From: Flavobacterium branchiicola
GTDB lineage: Bacteria > Bacteroidota > Bacteroidia > Flavobacteriales > Flavobacteriaceae
Length of the DNA: 64,000 nucleotides
Direction: 5' to 3'
Assembly: GCF_018383905.1 (NCBI RefSeq)
Contig: NZ_JAGYWA010000003.1
Location: forward strand, 638,927 to 702,926
Under the pieces are notes generated by a model that saw nothing but the letters and a program-made list of their open reading frames with translations, made no database searches and was not told where the DNA came from. Made by a program: the position numbers and the translations under genes. The number at the start of each line of letters is the position of its first letter. Within the stretch, counting starts at the first letter, position 1. Below, piece after piece: positions 36,653 to 45,395 of this stretch.

Positions 36653-38857
36653 CTAAACCTTAACTGTTTCTATAATCTTATCCAATGTAATAGGTAAATC
36701 TCTAACACGTTTTCCTGTGGCATTAAAAACAGCATTTGCAATGGCAGGCGCCATTCCGACTAAAGCCGTTTCTCCCAAACCTTTTGTTCCCATCGGGTTA
36801 CTAATTGGATCTTTTTTATTTACGAAAAATACTTCCTGTTTTTCAATATCGGCATTTACAGGAACATGATAATCGGCAAAGTTATTATTAATCGGACGTC
36901 CGAAACGATGATCAATTTCTAACGCTTCCATTAATCCCATTCCGATACCGCCAACAGCTCCACCAAACATTTGTCCGGCAGACGTTTTCTGATTGATTAC
37001 AGTTCCAATATCGGCGCAGGAAACTACATGTGCCAATCTGATTTTACCCAAATTTGGATTTACTAATACTTTTACGAAGTGAACTGAAAAAGAGTAAATT
37101 GAGTATTTCTTTGCATCTTCTGCAGCTTTGGATAAATTTTCAACTTCAAAATCTTCTATTTTATTAGTACTCAAAAGTGAATCCAGCGTAACCGATTTTG
37201 ATTTGTCTTTTTTAGAAGAAACTATACCATTTTCAAAAGTCAAATCTGTAATAGCGATTCCTTTTAAAGCAGGGGTTTTACTTCCTAATTCAATTATTTT
37301 ATTCAACAATAAATTACAGGCATCATGCACGGCAGAACCCACAGATGAAGTTGTTGCAGATCCTCCTTGCGTCGGGCCTTTTGGCAATCCGCTTTTTCCC
37401 ATTTCGATAATAACATTTTCTGCAGGCAAACCTGTTATTTCCGCTCCAATAGCTGTCATCATCGTTGCCGTTCCTGGTCCCATATCGTTTACACTGCATT
37501 GAAGAACCAGATTTCCATCTGGCAAAAATTTAGCTTTTACCGAAGTTGGACTTCTGTAACAACCAAAAGTTCCTGTTCCCATTCCGTAACCAACCAGCCA
37601 GTTTCCTTCTTTTACAGAACCAGGTTCGTTTTTACGATTTTTCCAGCCAATGCGTTCCATTCCCGCTTCGTAACATTCTAAAAGAAATTTACTGCTCCAT
37701 GGTTTATTTTGTTCCAGATCTTTTTCGGCATAATTGCGTTTTCTAAATTCGATCGGATCTAGATTTAATTTATAAGCCAATTCATCCATTGCAGATTCTA
37801 AGGCAAAAGAACCAGTTGCTTCACCCGGACCACGCATCCAGATTGGTGTACAAGTATCCAGAGGCACAATTCGATAACGTGTAGAAACATTCGAGCAATC
37901 GTAAATAAATCGTGACATGTTTACGGTTCCTTCCATGAAATCTTCATAGCTCGAAGTCATGGCAACTGCTTCATGTGTTAGACCAGTCAGTTTTCCATCT
38001 TTCGTAGCGCCCAATCCCATTTTTTGAATGGTGTATGGTCTAAAACCAACATTGGTAAACATTTGTTCGCGATGTAAAACCAGTTTAACCGGACGATTTA
38101 ATTTTTTCGCACCAATTAAAGCGGCGATTTCGTACGGCCAAGTATGCAATCCCATTCCGAAAGCTCCTCCAAGATATTCTGAGTGTACCTCAACATCTTC
38201 AACAGGAACTCCGAAAACTCCGGCAACACTTCTTCTTGTTCCTTCTACACCCTGACTTTTTGTATATAAAATTGGTTTATTTCCATCCCATTTTGCAATA
38301 ATATTTGCCAGCTCCATTGGGTTATGAACCTCTGTAGGAATTGTATATTCTGCTTCTAAAATAACCTCTGCTTTTTTATATCCGTCCTGTTCTCCACGAT
38401 GGTAATCGTTTCCTTTATCGGTTTCAACTTTTTTCTCTTTATCCGCAGCTTTTTTTAGTTCAGTAGAATGTTCTTCTTTTAAATAATCGGCTTTAATTAA
38501 ACTTGCAGCATATTGCATACGCTCAAACGAATCTGCAATTACAAGTGCAATTGGCTGATCGTAATACAATATCGAATCATCTTTAAAAATCTGAAGCGGC
38601 TGACCAAAATTATGTTTGTCTTTTGCTTTTTCATAACCTGAAGGCTTATCTACGTTTAAATGCGTTATTACCGCCAAAACTCCCGGTGCCCATTCTGCTT
38701 TTTTGGTATCAATGGTTTTGATTCTACCTTTTGCAATTGTGCTTCCTACCAAACAGGCGTAAACAACACCAGCCGTTTTATATTCGGCAGAATAAGTAGC
38801 TGAACCCGTTACTTTAGCAAATCCGTCAACTCTGTTTATATTACTTGTCTTGCTCAT
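36653..38857 (-). CDS. paoC: Molybdenum-binding subunit of a periplasmic aldehyde oxidoreductase (PaoC-like)
   Basis: Large catalytic subunit (734 residues) of a xanthine-oxidase-family enzyme oxidising aldehydes to acids. The shorter length and lack of a fused FAD or FeS domain match E. coli PaoC (YagR). Cofactor-binding features include GGAFGMGLHTWPYEIAAL, MRGPGEATGSFALESAMDEL, the glycine-rich SGLPKGPTQGGSATTSS and the base-catalytic glutamate E696 in MGTKGLGETALVG. It is last in a three-gene operon, 7 nt after paoB. It should carry molybdopterin cytosine dinucleotide by analogy with PaoABC. The aldehyde substrate cannot be read from the sequence. Confidence 0.92.
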   Translation of the reverse strand: MSKTSNINRVDGFAKVTGSATYSAEYKTAGVVYACLVGSTIAKGRIKTIDTKKAEWAPGVLAVITHLNVDKPSGYEKAKDKHNFGQPLQIFKDDSILYYDQPIALVIADSFERMQYAASLIKADYLKEEHSTELKKAADKEKKVETDKGNDYHRGEQDGYKKAEVILEAEYTIPTEVHNPMELANIIAKWDGNKPILYTKSQGVEGTRRSVAGVFGVPVEDVEVHSEYLGGAFGMGLHTWPYEIAALIGAKKLNRPVKLVLHREQMFTNVGFRPYTIQKMGLGATKDGKLTGLTHEAVAMTSSYEDFMEGTVNMSRFIYDCSNVSTRYRIVPLDTCTPIWMRGPGEATGSFALESAMDELAYKLNLDPIEFRKRNYAEKDLEQNKPWSSKFLLECYEAGMERIGWKNRKNEPGSVKEGNWLVGYGMGTGTFGCYRSPTSVKAKFLPDGNLVLQCSVNDMGPGTATMMTAIGAEITGLPAENVIIEMGKSGLPKGPTQGGSATTSSVGSAVHDACNLLLNKIIELGSKTPALKGIAITDLTFENGIVSSKKDKSKSVTLDSLLSTNKIEDFEVENLSKAAEDAKKYSIYSFSVHFVKVLVNPNLGKIRLAHVVSCADIGTVINQKTSAGQMFGGAVGGIGMGLMEALEIDHRFGRPINNNFADYHVPVNADIEKQEVFFVNKKDPISNPMGTKGLGETALVGMAPAIANAVFNATGKRVRDLPITLDKIIETVKV

Positions 38858-38864
38858 AATCTAC

Positions 38865-39845
38865 TTATTTTGATGCTGCTATTGTAAGTGCTTCGGTTAC
38901 TGCATTTGCTCCAAGCGTTAGTTTAAAATCATTATCTCCATATCCTTTTGCGCCTTTCATAGACAAATCTCCTGCTTTTTTAAATGTTTCCTCAGAAACG
39001 GTTTTTCCTTTCAGGAATTTCTCTGTTTCGGTCAATCTCCACGGTTTATGTGCCACACCGCCCATTGCCAGTCTTACATCATTTATCGTATTATTTTTTA
39101 TATCCAGAGCCACTGCAACAGATACCAATGCAAAAGCATAACTTGTTCTGTCACGAACTTTTAGATAATGGACATTTTTAGTGAAATTATTATCGGGAAT
39201 TTCAACTGAAGTAATCAATTCTCGCTCATCCAATTTATTGTCTTTTTCAGGCGTATTTCCTGGAAGGCGATGAAAATCAGTGAAATCAATTTCTCTTTTT
39301 CCTTTTGGACCTTCAACCAAGACTTTCGCATCAAGCGCAGCCAAAGCCACACACATATCACTCGGATGAACGGCAATGCAACTGTCTGAAGTACCAAAAA
39401 TAGCGGCCATTCGATTTGAACCTCCAATAGCTCCGCAACCGCTTTTTGGAACACGTTTATTGCAAGGCATATCAGTATTATAAAAATAAGAGCAGCGTGT
39501 TCTTTGCAACATATTACCTCCAACCGTTGCCATGTGCCTTATTTGCTGAGATGCTCCGGCTGCTAAAGCCAAAGCCAGCAAAGGATATTTCTCTTTTATA
39601 GATGCGTCTTCGGCAACCTGACTATTTTTTGCCAATGCGCCTATCGAAACTTTTCCTTTTAAAAATTCAATTTTACTTAAATCCAATCCGTTGATGTCAA
39701 CCAGTTTATCGGGAGCCACAATGTTTTTCTTCATTAAATCAACCAGATTCGTACCTCCGGCAATAAACATGGAAGAATTGTCTTTTGCATTTCCGGTAAC
39801 TGCTGACGAAGCGGACAGGACTTTTATTATTTGAAAGTTTTTCAT
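38865..39845 (-). CDS. paoB: FAD-binding subunit of the aldehyde oxidoreductase (PaoB-like)
   Basis: Medium subunit of 326 residues that passes electrons from the iron-sulfur subunit to FAD. FAD-binding segments are MFIAGGTNLVDLMKKNI and the loop IRHMATVGGNMLQRTRC. The cysteine-bearing insert RCSYFYNTDMPCNKRVPKSG, followed by CGAIGG and DSCIAVHPSDM, corresponds to the extra [4Fe-4S] site described for PaoB and distinguishes it from ordinary xanthine dehydrogenase FAD subunits. It overlaps paoA by 4 nt (ATGA) and is followed by paoC. Confidence 0.92.
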   Translation of the reverse strand: MKNFQIIKVLSASSAVTGNAKDNSSMFIAGGTNLVDLMKKNIVAPDKLVDINGLDLSKIEFLKGKVSIGALAKNSQVAEDASIKEKYPLLALALAAGASQQIRHMATVGGNMLQRTRCSYFYNTDMPCNKRVPKSGCGAIGGSNRMAAIFGTSDSCIAVHPSDMCVALAALDAKVLVEGPKGKREIDFTDFHRLPGNTPEKDNKLDERELITSVEIPDNNFTKNVHYLKVRDRTSYAFALVSVAVALDIKNNTINDVRLAMGGVAHKPWRLTETEKFLKGKTVSEETFKKAGDLSMKGAKGYGDNDFKLTLGANAVTEALTIAASK

Positions 39846-40480
39846 AGCTCCTTTCCTCCTTCCTTCACTTCTGTTATAGCGTCTACAATATTATGATAAG
39901 CACCACAACGGCAAATATTCCCGCTCATATATTCGCTTATTTCTTCTCTACTATTGGCGTGACCTTCTTTGATGCAGGCAATTCCCGACATGATTTGTCC
40001 TGGAGTGCAATAACCACATTGAAAACCATCATTTTTAATAAAAGCTTCCTGCATTGGGTGCAGTTTTTTGCCTTTCGAAAGTCCTTCTATAGTCGTTACT
40101 TGTGCATTTTGTTGCATCGATGCCAGAGTAAGACAGGACAAAATTCTGGTTCCGTTTACATGAACTGTACATGCACCACATTGTCCGTGGTCGCAACCTT
40201 TTTTAGTTCCTGTAAGCTGTAATTGTTCGCGAAGTAAATCAAGCAAAGTAGTTCTTGGTTCGATATTCAGATTGTGTTTTTTGCCATTTACTTCAATAGA
40301 AAGCGGAACGGTTTCTAAATACTCCGCTATTTTTTCATCCCATTTCTTATCTGAAGCCATTACCAATGAGGGAGGCGTCAGGGCAAGTGCGGTAAAAAGT
40401 CCTGATTTCTTTATAAAATCACGTCGGGAATTCGAATCCTCTGGCGTTATTTTATTCTGATTTGTTTTTTTAGAAGCCAT
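39842..40480 (-). CDS. paoA: Tat-exported [2Fe-2S] subunit of the aldehyde oxidoreductase (PaoA-like)
   Basis: Small subunit of 212 residues. A twin-arginine signal (NSRRDFIKKSGLFTALALT) would export the folded complex to the periplasm. The plant-type ferredoxin cluster ligands are in GCDHGQCGACTVHVNGTRIL-SC, and the second [2Fe-2S] domain in FQCGYCTPGQIMSG and NICRCGAYHNIVDA. It is the first gene of the operon. A TAAATTTG element on the coding strand lies 45 nt upstream. Confidence 0.95.
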   Translation of the reverse strand: MASKKTNQNKITPEDSNSRRDFIKKSGLFTALALTPPSLVMASDKKWDEKIAEYLETVPLSIEVNGKKHNLNIEPRTTLLDLLREQLQLTGTKKGCDHGQCGACTVHVNGTRILSCLTLASMQQNAQVTTIEGLSKGKKLHPMQEAFIKNDGFQCGYCTPGQIMSGIACIKEGHANSREEISEYMSGNICRCGAYHNIVDAITEVKEGGKEL

Positions 40481-40524
40481 TCAGTCTATTTGTTAAATTA
40501 GCAAATTTGCTTTTGTCATTCTAA

Positions 40525-40532
40525 CAAATTTA
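40525..40532 (-). promoter_or_regulatory. TAAATTTG promoter element upstream of paoA
   Basis: It reads TAAATTTG on the minus strand, 45 nt before the paoA start codon. No well-spaced upstream TTG was found, so support is partial. Confidence 0.35.
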
Positions 40533-40594
40533 GCGATCTTAAATAACAAAAAGTTATAAAATTCAAACATTACTCTTATTTAGAATAATTACAA

Positions 40595-41010
40595 TTTTGT
40601 TTCTGTTTAACCACAAAGGCTCGATGGTTTCGCAAAGCTTTTTATTATTTTTCTCTCGCAGATTTCGCAGATAATGCAGATTTTGAATACTATGAAAAAA
40701 TTTGTGCAAATTCTTTATGATAGAAATAAATAAAAAATCTGTTTAGATCTGCAATCCCGATAGCTATCGGGAGCGAGAAACAAAAATCATATGCCTTTTA
40801 CCCAAAAGACCATAATTTCTATTTTTATTAAATCACAAAAGACACGAAGCCCTTATAAAAGAAAATTTCGCAAAGTCGCAGAGTCGCAAAGTTTTTTAAA
40901 CCATATAAGTAATATAAGTTTTTTTAAGTTTTCTCTTAATTGAACTTATATTACTTATATGGTTATTTTTTGCATTAAACTTTACGGCTTCGCGACTTTG
41001 CGAGATTATA
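40595..41010. repeat. Intergenic repeat cluster with nested hairpins (gap 40481-41042)
   Basis: The cluster contains GCAGATT-type repeat fragments (40660-40770). It also has a perfect 22-bp inverted repeat starting AACCATATAAGTAATATAAG at 40899-40920 and pairing with 40943-40964. Outside it, CGCAAAGTCGC near 40869-40879 pairs with GCGACTTTGCG near 40992-41006. No gene is visible. Confidence 0.7.
40755..40772. repeat. Perfect 18-nt palindrome TCCCGATAGCTATCGGGA
   Basis: Located inside a GCAGATT-type repeat. Removing the palindrome with its flanks restores the repeat word TCTGCGAGAAA, so it looks like a short insertion. Confidence 0.65.
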
Positions 41011-41042
41011 AAAGTGTATTTTTACACTATTAAGCCCAAATT

Positions 41043-42179
41043 ATGTCACAGCAAGAAATCATTTATCTTGATAATAACGCTACAACTCGTGTTGACGATC
41101 GTGTTTTGGATGCCATGCTTCCGTACTTTACTGAACTGTATGCTAATTCAACGAGTTCTCATATTGCAGGATTAACAGTGAATGAAGCTATTGAAAATGC
41201 TGCGTGGCAAACTGCTAATTTGATCAATGCCGATGCCGAAGAAATCATCTTCACTTCAGGGGCAACTGAAGCAATAAATTTGGCGATTAAAGGTCTGGCT
41301 GATCAGGAACGAAAACATATTATAACGATTCAAACGGAACATAAAGCGGTACTTGAAACTTGTCGTTTTATGGAAACTATTGGCTTTGAAATTACGTACT
41401 TACCAACTAGTTCTGATGGAATTTTAGATATTAAACTTTTAGAAGAAATAATTACCGATAAAACACTGGTTTTCATTATAATGTTTTCTAATAACGAAAC
41501 AGGTGTCATGCAAAATATGAGCACAATTTCATCTGTTTTAAAAAGCAAAAATATTCTTTTTTTATGTGATGCGACTCAGGCTGCAGGGAAAATTCCGATT
41601 GACGTTAAAAATTTAGGAATTGATTTTCTGGCATTATCTGCACATAAATTTTATGGCCCAAAAGGTGTTGGAGCTTTATATATTTCGGCGAAAGCCAAAA
41701 CAAAACTGATTCCTCAGATTCTTGGAGGAAGTCAACAGAGAAAATTACGCAGCGGTACATTAAATACAACCGGAATAATTGGTTTAAGTAAAGCATCTGA
41801 AATAGCTGTAAATGAATTAGAAACTGATAAAAAAAGAATTGAAATATTACGAAATAAACTAGAGAATGGTTTATTACAATTTAAAGGTTCTTTTGTGAAT
41901 GGAAATATTGAAAACCGAATTTATAATACTTCTAATATTTGTTTTCCGGGTGTAAATTCTGAACAACTAATTCTGGCTTTAAGAAATATTTCGGTTTCAA
42001 ACGGAGCTTCTTGTTCCGCAGTCACTTCTCAACCTTCGCATGTTTTAAAAGCGATGGGATTATCTGATGAAGACGCTTTGAGTTCAATTCGTTTTAGTTT
42101 AGGACGTTTTACTACTTCTGAGGAAATTGATATTACTATTGAGCGGGTTTTGGAGTTGGCAAGACAATTGCGTGCTTAA
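41043..42179 (+). CDS. NifS-like cysteine desulfurase
   Basis: Pyridoxal-phosphate enzyme of 378 residues that takes sulfur from cysteine. The family start IIYLDNNATTRVDDRVLDAM is followed by TSGATEAINLAIKGL, the cofactor lysine K202 in LSAHKFYGPKGVGALY, and the catalytic cysteine C324 in SNGASCSAVTSQPSHVLKAM. It is divergent from the pao operon and convergent with mocA. In other bacteria a cysteine desulfurase supplies the terminal sulfido ligand of xanthine-oxidase-family molybdenum cofactors together with an XdhC-type chaperone. A dedicated role here is inferred from the neighbours. General iron-sulfur assembly is the alternative. Confidence 0.92.
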   Translation: MSQQEIIYLDNNATTRVDDRVLDAMLPYFTELYANSTSSHIAGLTVNEAIENAAWQTANLINADAEEIIFTSGATEAINLAIKGLADQERKHIITIQTEHKAVLETCRFMETIGFEITYLPTSSDGILDIKLLEEIITDKTLVFIIMFSNNETGVMQNMSTISSVLKSKNILFLCDATQAAGKIPIDVKNLGIDFLALSAHKFYGPKGVGALYISAKAKTKLIPQILGGSQQRKLRSGTLNTTGIIGLSKASEIAVNELETDKKRIEILRNKLENGLLQFKGSFVNGNIENRIYNTSNICFPGVNSEQLILALRNISVSNGASCSAVTSQPSHVLKAMGLSDEDALSSIRFSLGRFTTSEEIDITIERVLELARQLRA

Positions 42180-42230
42180 TATTTTTTCACCGTAAAAGAG
42201 TTAAAACAGTACTGTTTTAAGTCAAGCTTT

Positions 42231-42328
42231 GTCATTTCGAGGAACGAGAAATCGCACGCGGGATTCCGCAAAGAGAATCGCCAATCTTTGTCGAGTTACT
42301 AGTGCGATTTCTCGTTCCTCGAAATGAC
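42231..42328. repeat. 98-bp dispersed inverted-repeat element, copy C
   Basis: Perfect 27-bp ends starting GTCATTTCGAGGAACGAGAA at 42231-42257 and pairing with 42302-42328. The core GCCAATCTTTG is the reverse complement of the core in copies A and B, so this copy is inverted. It lies between convergent genes and may also terminate transcription. Confidence 0.8.
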
Positions 42329-42368
42329 AAAAATGCCTTTACCACTCTGACACTTTGAAGTTTTTAAT

Positions 42369-42971
42369 TCAAGAAATCAACTTACTATAATCCTCTTCTG
42401 TATCAATATCAACATTTCCTTTTTCGAAAGGAACGGAAACAACATCTTCAGAATGTATTTTAAGTAGCTTTTTTGCTCCTTCCTTCCCTTTTAATTCCAG
42501 AAGTTCTTTGAAGTATTTTTGTCGAAACAAAACTGGAGTTCCGAGTGTTTTTGCATACGCCGAGGTTACAATTCCTTTTTCTGTTTTTATTTCTTCGTTA
42601 ATCAAGTTTTCAAAAACTAAACTGGATATAAATGGCTGATCACACACCGTTAAAATGCATTGTTCACAATTGGAATTTAAAAGTAATAATTCCTGAATTC
42701 CTTTTACAATTGAAGAAGACATTCCGTTTTCCCATTCAGAATTAAAAATAAACCGCACCCCTTCTGAATTTGCCTCTTTTTCAATCAATTCGTTATTTGC
42801 GCCCGTTACAACGATTACTGTCGAATTTTCTACTTTTAAAGCTTCAAGAATTGTGTTTTTTAAAAGCGTTGTTTCTTTATATTCTAATAATTGCTTTGAC
42901 CTGCCTAATCTCGAAGAATTACCTGCAGCAAGGATAATAATAGCTGTTTTATTCTGAAATTTTTTCTCCAT
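42369..42971 (-). CDS. mocA: MocA-like molybdenum cofactor cytidylyltransferase
   Basis: Nucleotidyltransferase of 200 residues from the ATG at 42971; an upstream in-frame GTG at 42983 is possible. The NTP-binding signature IIILAAGNSSRLGRSKQLLE is at the N-terminus. The acidic metal-binding segment is ILTVCDQPFISSLV, and the substrate loop is GTPVLFRQKYFKELLEL followed by GAKKLL. In E. coli, MocA makes the molybdopterin cytosine dinucleotide needed by PaoABC, so this position is functionally consistent. It overlaps the end of the xdhC-like gene (stop at 42949), which indicates translational coupling. Confidence 0.85.
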   Translation of the reverse strand: MEKKFQNKTAIIILAAGNSSRLGRSKQLLEYKETTLLKNTILEALKVENSTVIVVTGANNELIEKEANSEGVRFIFNSEWENGMSSSIVKGIQELLLLNSNCEQCILTVCDQPFISSLVFENLINEEIKTEKGIVTSAYAKTLGTPVLFRQKYFKELLELKGKEGAKKLLKIHSEDVVSVPFEKGNVDIDTEEDYSKLIS

Positions 42972-44085
42972 AATAGATTTCACTATGAATTTTACCTGCT
43001 TTGTATTTTAAGGAAGTTCCTAATCTGTTTGTCGCAAAAGCTTTAATTTCGGATACAATTGACAATGCAATTTCTTCTGAAGTTTCGGCACCAATATCTA
43101 ACCCTACCGGGCTGTAAATTCTTTTAAGCTGCTCATCATTGACGGTAATTCCTTCAAGTTGAAGATCGTCAAGCATTCGGTTTAATTTTGATCTCGGCCC
43201 AAGAATTCCGATATACTGACAATCTGTTTCTAATAATGATTTTAAAACTGCCAGATCATATTTGTAGTTGTGTGTCATTAAAAGAAAATAAGTCTGATCG
43301 TCAATTGAAATAGTATCTAAAAAATATTCCGGTTTTAGTGTCAGAACCTGATTTGCTTTTGGAAAGCGTTTTGAAGTGGCATGTGTTGCACGTCCTTCTG
43401 CAACCGTAATTTTCCATCCTAATAATGCTGCCATTTTTACCAAGGGCTGCACATCATTTCCTGCTCCGGCTATTACAAGCGAAATAGGTGGTTTTATATA
43501 TTCGATTAATGCTTCATTATTGTTTTCTTCCTGGAGTTTTTTAACAATCGTACTTTTATTTTTTAGTACTTCTTTTACTTCCGAAATCAAATTCAGAGCA
43601 TCGTTATTATGATGTAATACAGGACTGTCCTTTCTAAAAAAAAGCGCTGTTCCTATTTGAATTGCTGCTCTTTTTAATGAAAAAATAGTCACGATTACAG
43701 CTTCTTTTCTTTCTGCTTCTAATTGTTTTAAAAGCTGAATTGGATTATTCGGCTTTTGATCGTCAATATATTCAAACAAAATATGCACTACTCCATTACA
43801 GCCCAATTGCAACCCAACTTCGGCATCATCTTCATTACTGGTATTATAGGTAACTATTTTATTTTGTTTTTGATGTATAGCCAAAAGCGCTTTTCGCAAC
43901 GCATCACCTTCCAGACAGCCTCCACTTATAGCTCCCGTAAGTATGCCATCTTCTGTAACCAGCATACGTGCGCCTGGCTGCCTGTACGAAGAACCTTCAA
44001 CTTTGACAACGGTTGCCAAAGCTGTTTTTTTTTCTTCCGATTTTGCTTGTGAATAGGCTTTAAGAATTTCGTTGATTTCTTTCAT
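42949..44085 (-). CDS. XdhC/CoxI-family molybdenum cofactor insertion chaperone (PaoD-like)
   Basis: Maturation factor of 378 residues. The XdhC N-terminal motif KTALATVVKVEGSSYRQPGA with RMLVTEDG and GAISGGCLEGD is clear. The C-terminal Rossmann domain starts at ISLVIAGAGNDVQPLVKMAA and contains YIGILGPRSKLNRML and the terminal SPVGLDIGAETSEEIALSIV. Such proteins bind the sulfurated cofactor and insert it into the apoenzyme. Its gene overlaps the mocA-like gene, and both lie 2.5 kb from the pao operon with the cysteine desulfurase gene between, forming a coherent maturation set. Confidence 0.9.
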   Translation of the reverse strand: MKEINEILKAYSQAKSEEKKTALATVVKVEGSSYRQPGARMLVTEDGILTGAISGGCLEGDALRKALLAIHQKQNKIVTYNTSNEDDAEVGLQLGCNGVVHILFEYIDDQKPNNPIQLLKQLEAERKEAVIVTIFSLKRAAIQIGTALFFRKDSPVLHHNNDALNLISEVKEVLKNKSTIVKKLQEENNNEALIEYIKPPISLVIAGAGNDVQPLVKMAALLGWKITVAEGRATHATSKRFPKANQVLTLKPEYFLDTISIDDQTYFLLMTHNYKYDLAVLKSLLETDCQYIGILGPRSKLNRMLDDLQLEGITVNDEQLKRIYSPVGLDIGAETSEEIALSIVSEIKAFATNRLGTSLKYKAGKIHSEIYYGEKISE

Positions 44086-44143
44086 AGATCATTATTCATC
44101 AATAAATAGGTACTGATGATTCTTTAACTGCCTAAAAATAAAA

Positions 44144-44190
44144 AATATTATAAACTTAAATGAATTTACTGCATTTAAGTTTATAATATT
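44144..44190. terminator. Perfect 19-bp hairpin between the nlpE-like and xdhC-like genes
   Basis: AATATTATAAACTTAAATG at 44144-44162 and its complement at 44172-44190 with a 9-nt loop. It lies 40 nt downstream of the NlpE-like stop codon, so it probably ends that transcript. Confidence 0.6.
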
Positions 44191-44230
44191 CTTCTTTACT
44201 CTGTTTGAGTTAAGCTATTTCGGGAATTCT

Positions 44231-44704
44231 TTATTCGTTTAATTCTAAAAAGTAATTAAGCTTAGATTTGATTACTTTTTTATGGCTATCAAGCATAAAA
44301 AGTTTTTCAGGATTTTTGCTGTAATAACCATAATAAACCTGCTCACTTTCTGGTTTGTCCCAATTCAAAATATAAATTGTGCCATCTATATCTTTTTCTA
44401 AACCTCGTTCTGTATTGAAATTTCCTTTTTGTGTAAATTGCTTCTCTGATTTTTTTCCGGAATAAATACTGGATAATTCAAATTTATTGGTTTTTGAATC
44501 AATTTTTAAAACCGTTTCAATACCACTGCAATCTGCACAGGGCAACGTTCCTTCAAAAATAGAAACAGCAGTTATTGTGTCATCTTCTACTTCGGTACTA
44601 ATTGTATCTGTCGCAATAATTTCATTATTTTCTTCTTGTTTATTTTTTGAATTACAAGAAACCAGCAGCGTAATGACAGCCAGTAGTATCAATATCTTTT
44701 TCAT
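44231..44704 (-). CDS. NlpE-like lipoprotein
   Basis: Predicted outer-membrane lipoprotein of 157 residues with a lipobox (LLVSCNSK). The NlpE N-terminal motif FEGTLPCADCSGIETVLKID includes the CxxC pair typical of the family. The segments FTQKGNFNTERGLE and YYGYYSKNPEKLFMLDSH match the rest of the small NlpE beta-barrel. Family members are linked to copper resistance and to envelope-stress signalling in enterobacteria. No copper or stress genes adjoin it here, so the role is unresolved. Confidence 0.82.
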   Translation of the reverse strand: MKKILILLAVITLLVSCNSKNKQEENNEIIATDTISTEVEDDTITAVSIFEGTLPCADCSGIETVLKIDSKTNKFELSSIYSGKKSEKQFTQKGNFNTERGLEKDIDGTIYILNWDKPESEQVYYGYYSKNPEKLFMLDSHKKVIKSKLNYFLELNE

Positions 44705-44895
44705 AATTTCTTTTTTTTTATAAATGTATAAATATTTTCTTACTTAATGTAATTAGCTTTAATTTTTTAATTTGAATAGGTAACATTTAACAATCGCTAA
44801 ACAATTATTTTTTCTTACAATATTAATTGTATTATGAAGTTTTGTATTTTTATAATTAGCAAAGCAAAATATTATCTAATTTTAAAATAAACTAA

Positions 44896-45228
44896 ATGGG
44901 AAAATTTGTAATTACTAAAAGAACCAACGGAGAATTTCAATTCAATTTAAAAGCCGGAAATGGTCAAACGATTTTAACCAGCGAAGGCTATACAACAAAA
45001 GCTGCCTGCAACAACGGAATCGAATCTGTAAAAACGAATTCACAGGATGATAATCGTTACGACAGAAAAGAGTCGAGCAATGGTAAACCTTATTTTAATC
45101 TGAAAGCCAGTAACGGACAGATTATTGGTTCAAGCGAAATGTACGAAAGTGTTGCTGCCAGAGAAAATGGAATCGAATCTGTGAAGAAAAACGCTCCTGA
45201 TGGTACTGTAGACGATCAAACGGCATAA
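44896..45228 (+). CDS. yegP: YegP-family protein with two DUF1508 repeats
   Basis: Small protein of 110 residues made of two similar units: KRTNGEFQFNLKAGNGQTIL-TSEGY...NGIESVK (about 8-46) and ESSNGKPYFNLKASNGQIIG-SSEMY...NGIESVK (about 58-96). The tandem DUF1508 arrangement is diagnostic of YegP. The function is unknown; stress-related roles have been suggested. It is monocistronic with a terminator after it. Confidence 0.93.
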   Translation: MGKFVITKRTNGEFQFNLKAGNGQTILTSEGYTTKAACNNGIESVKTNSQDDNRYDRKESSNGKPYFNLKASNGQIIGSSEMYESVAARENGIESVKKNAPDGTVDDQTA

Positions 45229-45246
45229 GCAAAAGATCAAAATATT

Positions 45247-45286
45247 AAAAAAGCTGTTTCTAAATGTATAGAAGCAGCTTTTTTTT
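45247..45286 (+). terminator. Terminator after yegP
   Basis: Stem AAAAAAGCTGTTTCT / AGAAGCAGCTTTTTT with one wobble pair and a T tract, starting 19 nt after the stop codon. Confidence 0.8.
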
Positions 45287-45395
45287 ATACCAAATTTTGA
45301 CTATACATAGCTGAAATAAAAATAATTGCGATTTTTTTTGTATTTTTCAAGGAAGGATAACCCCGAATAGCCGGCTCACTATAAACTTGTTTTTT

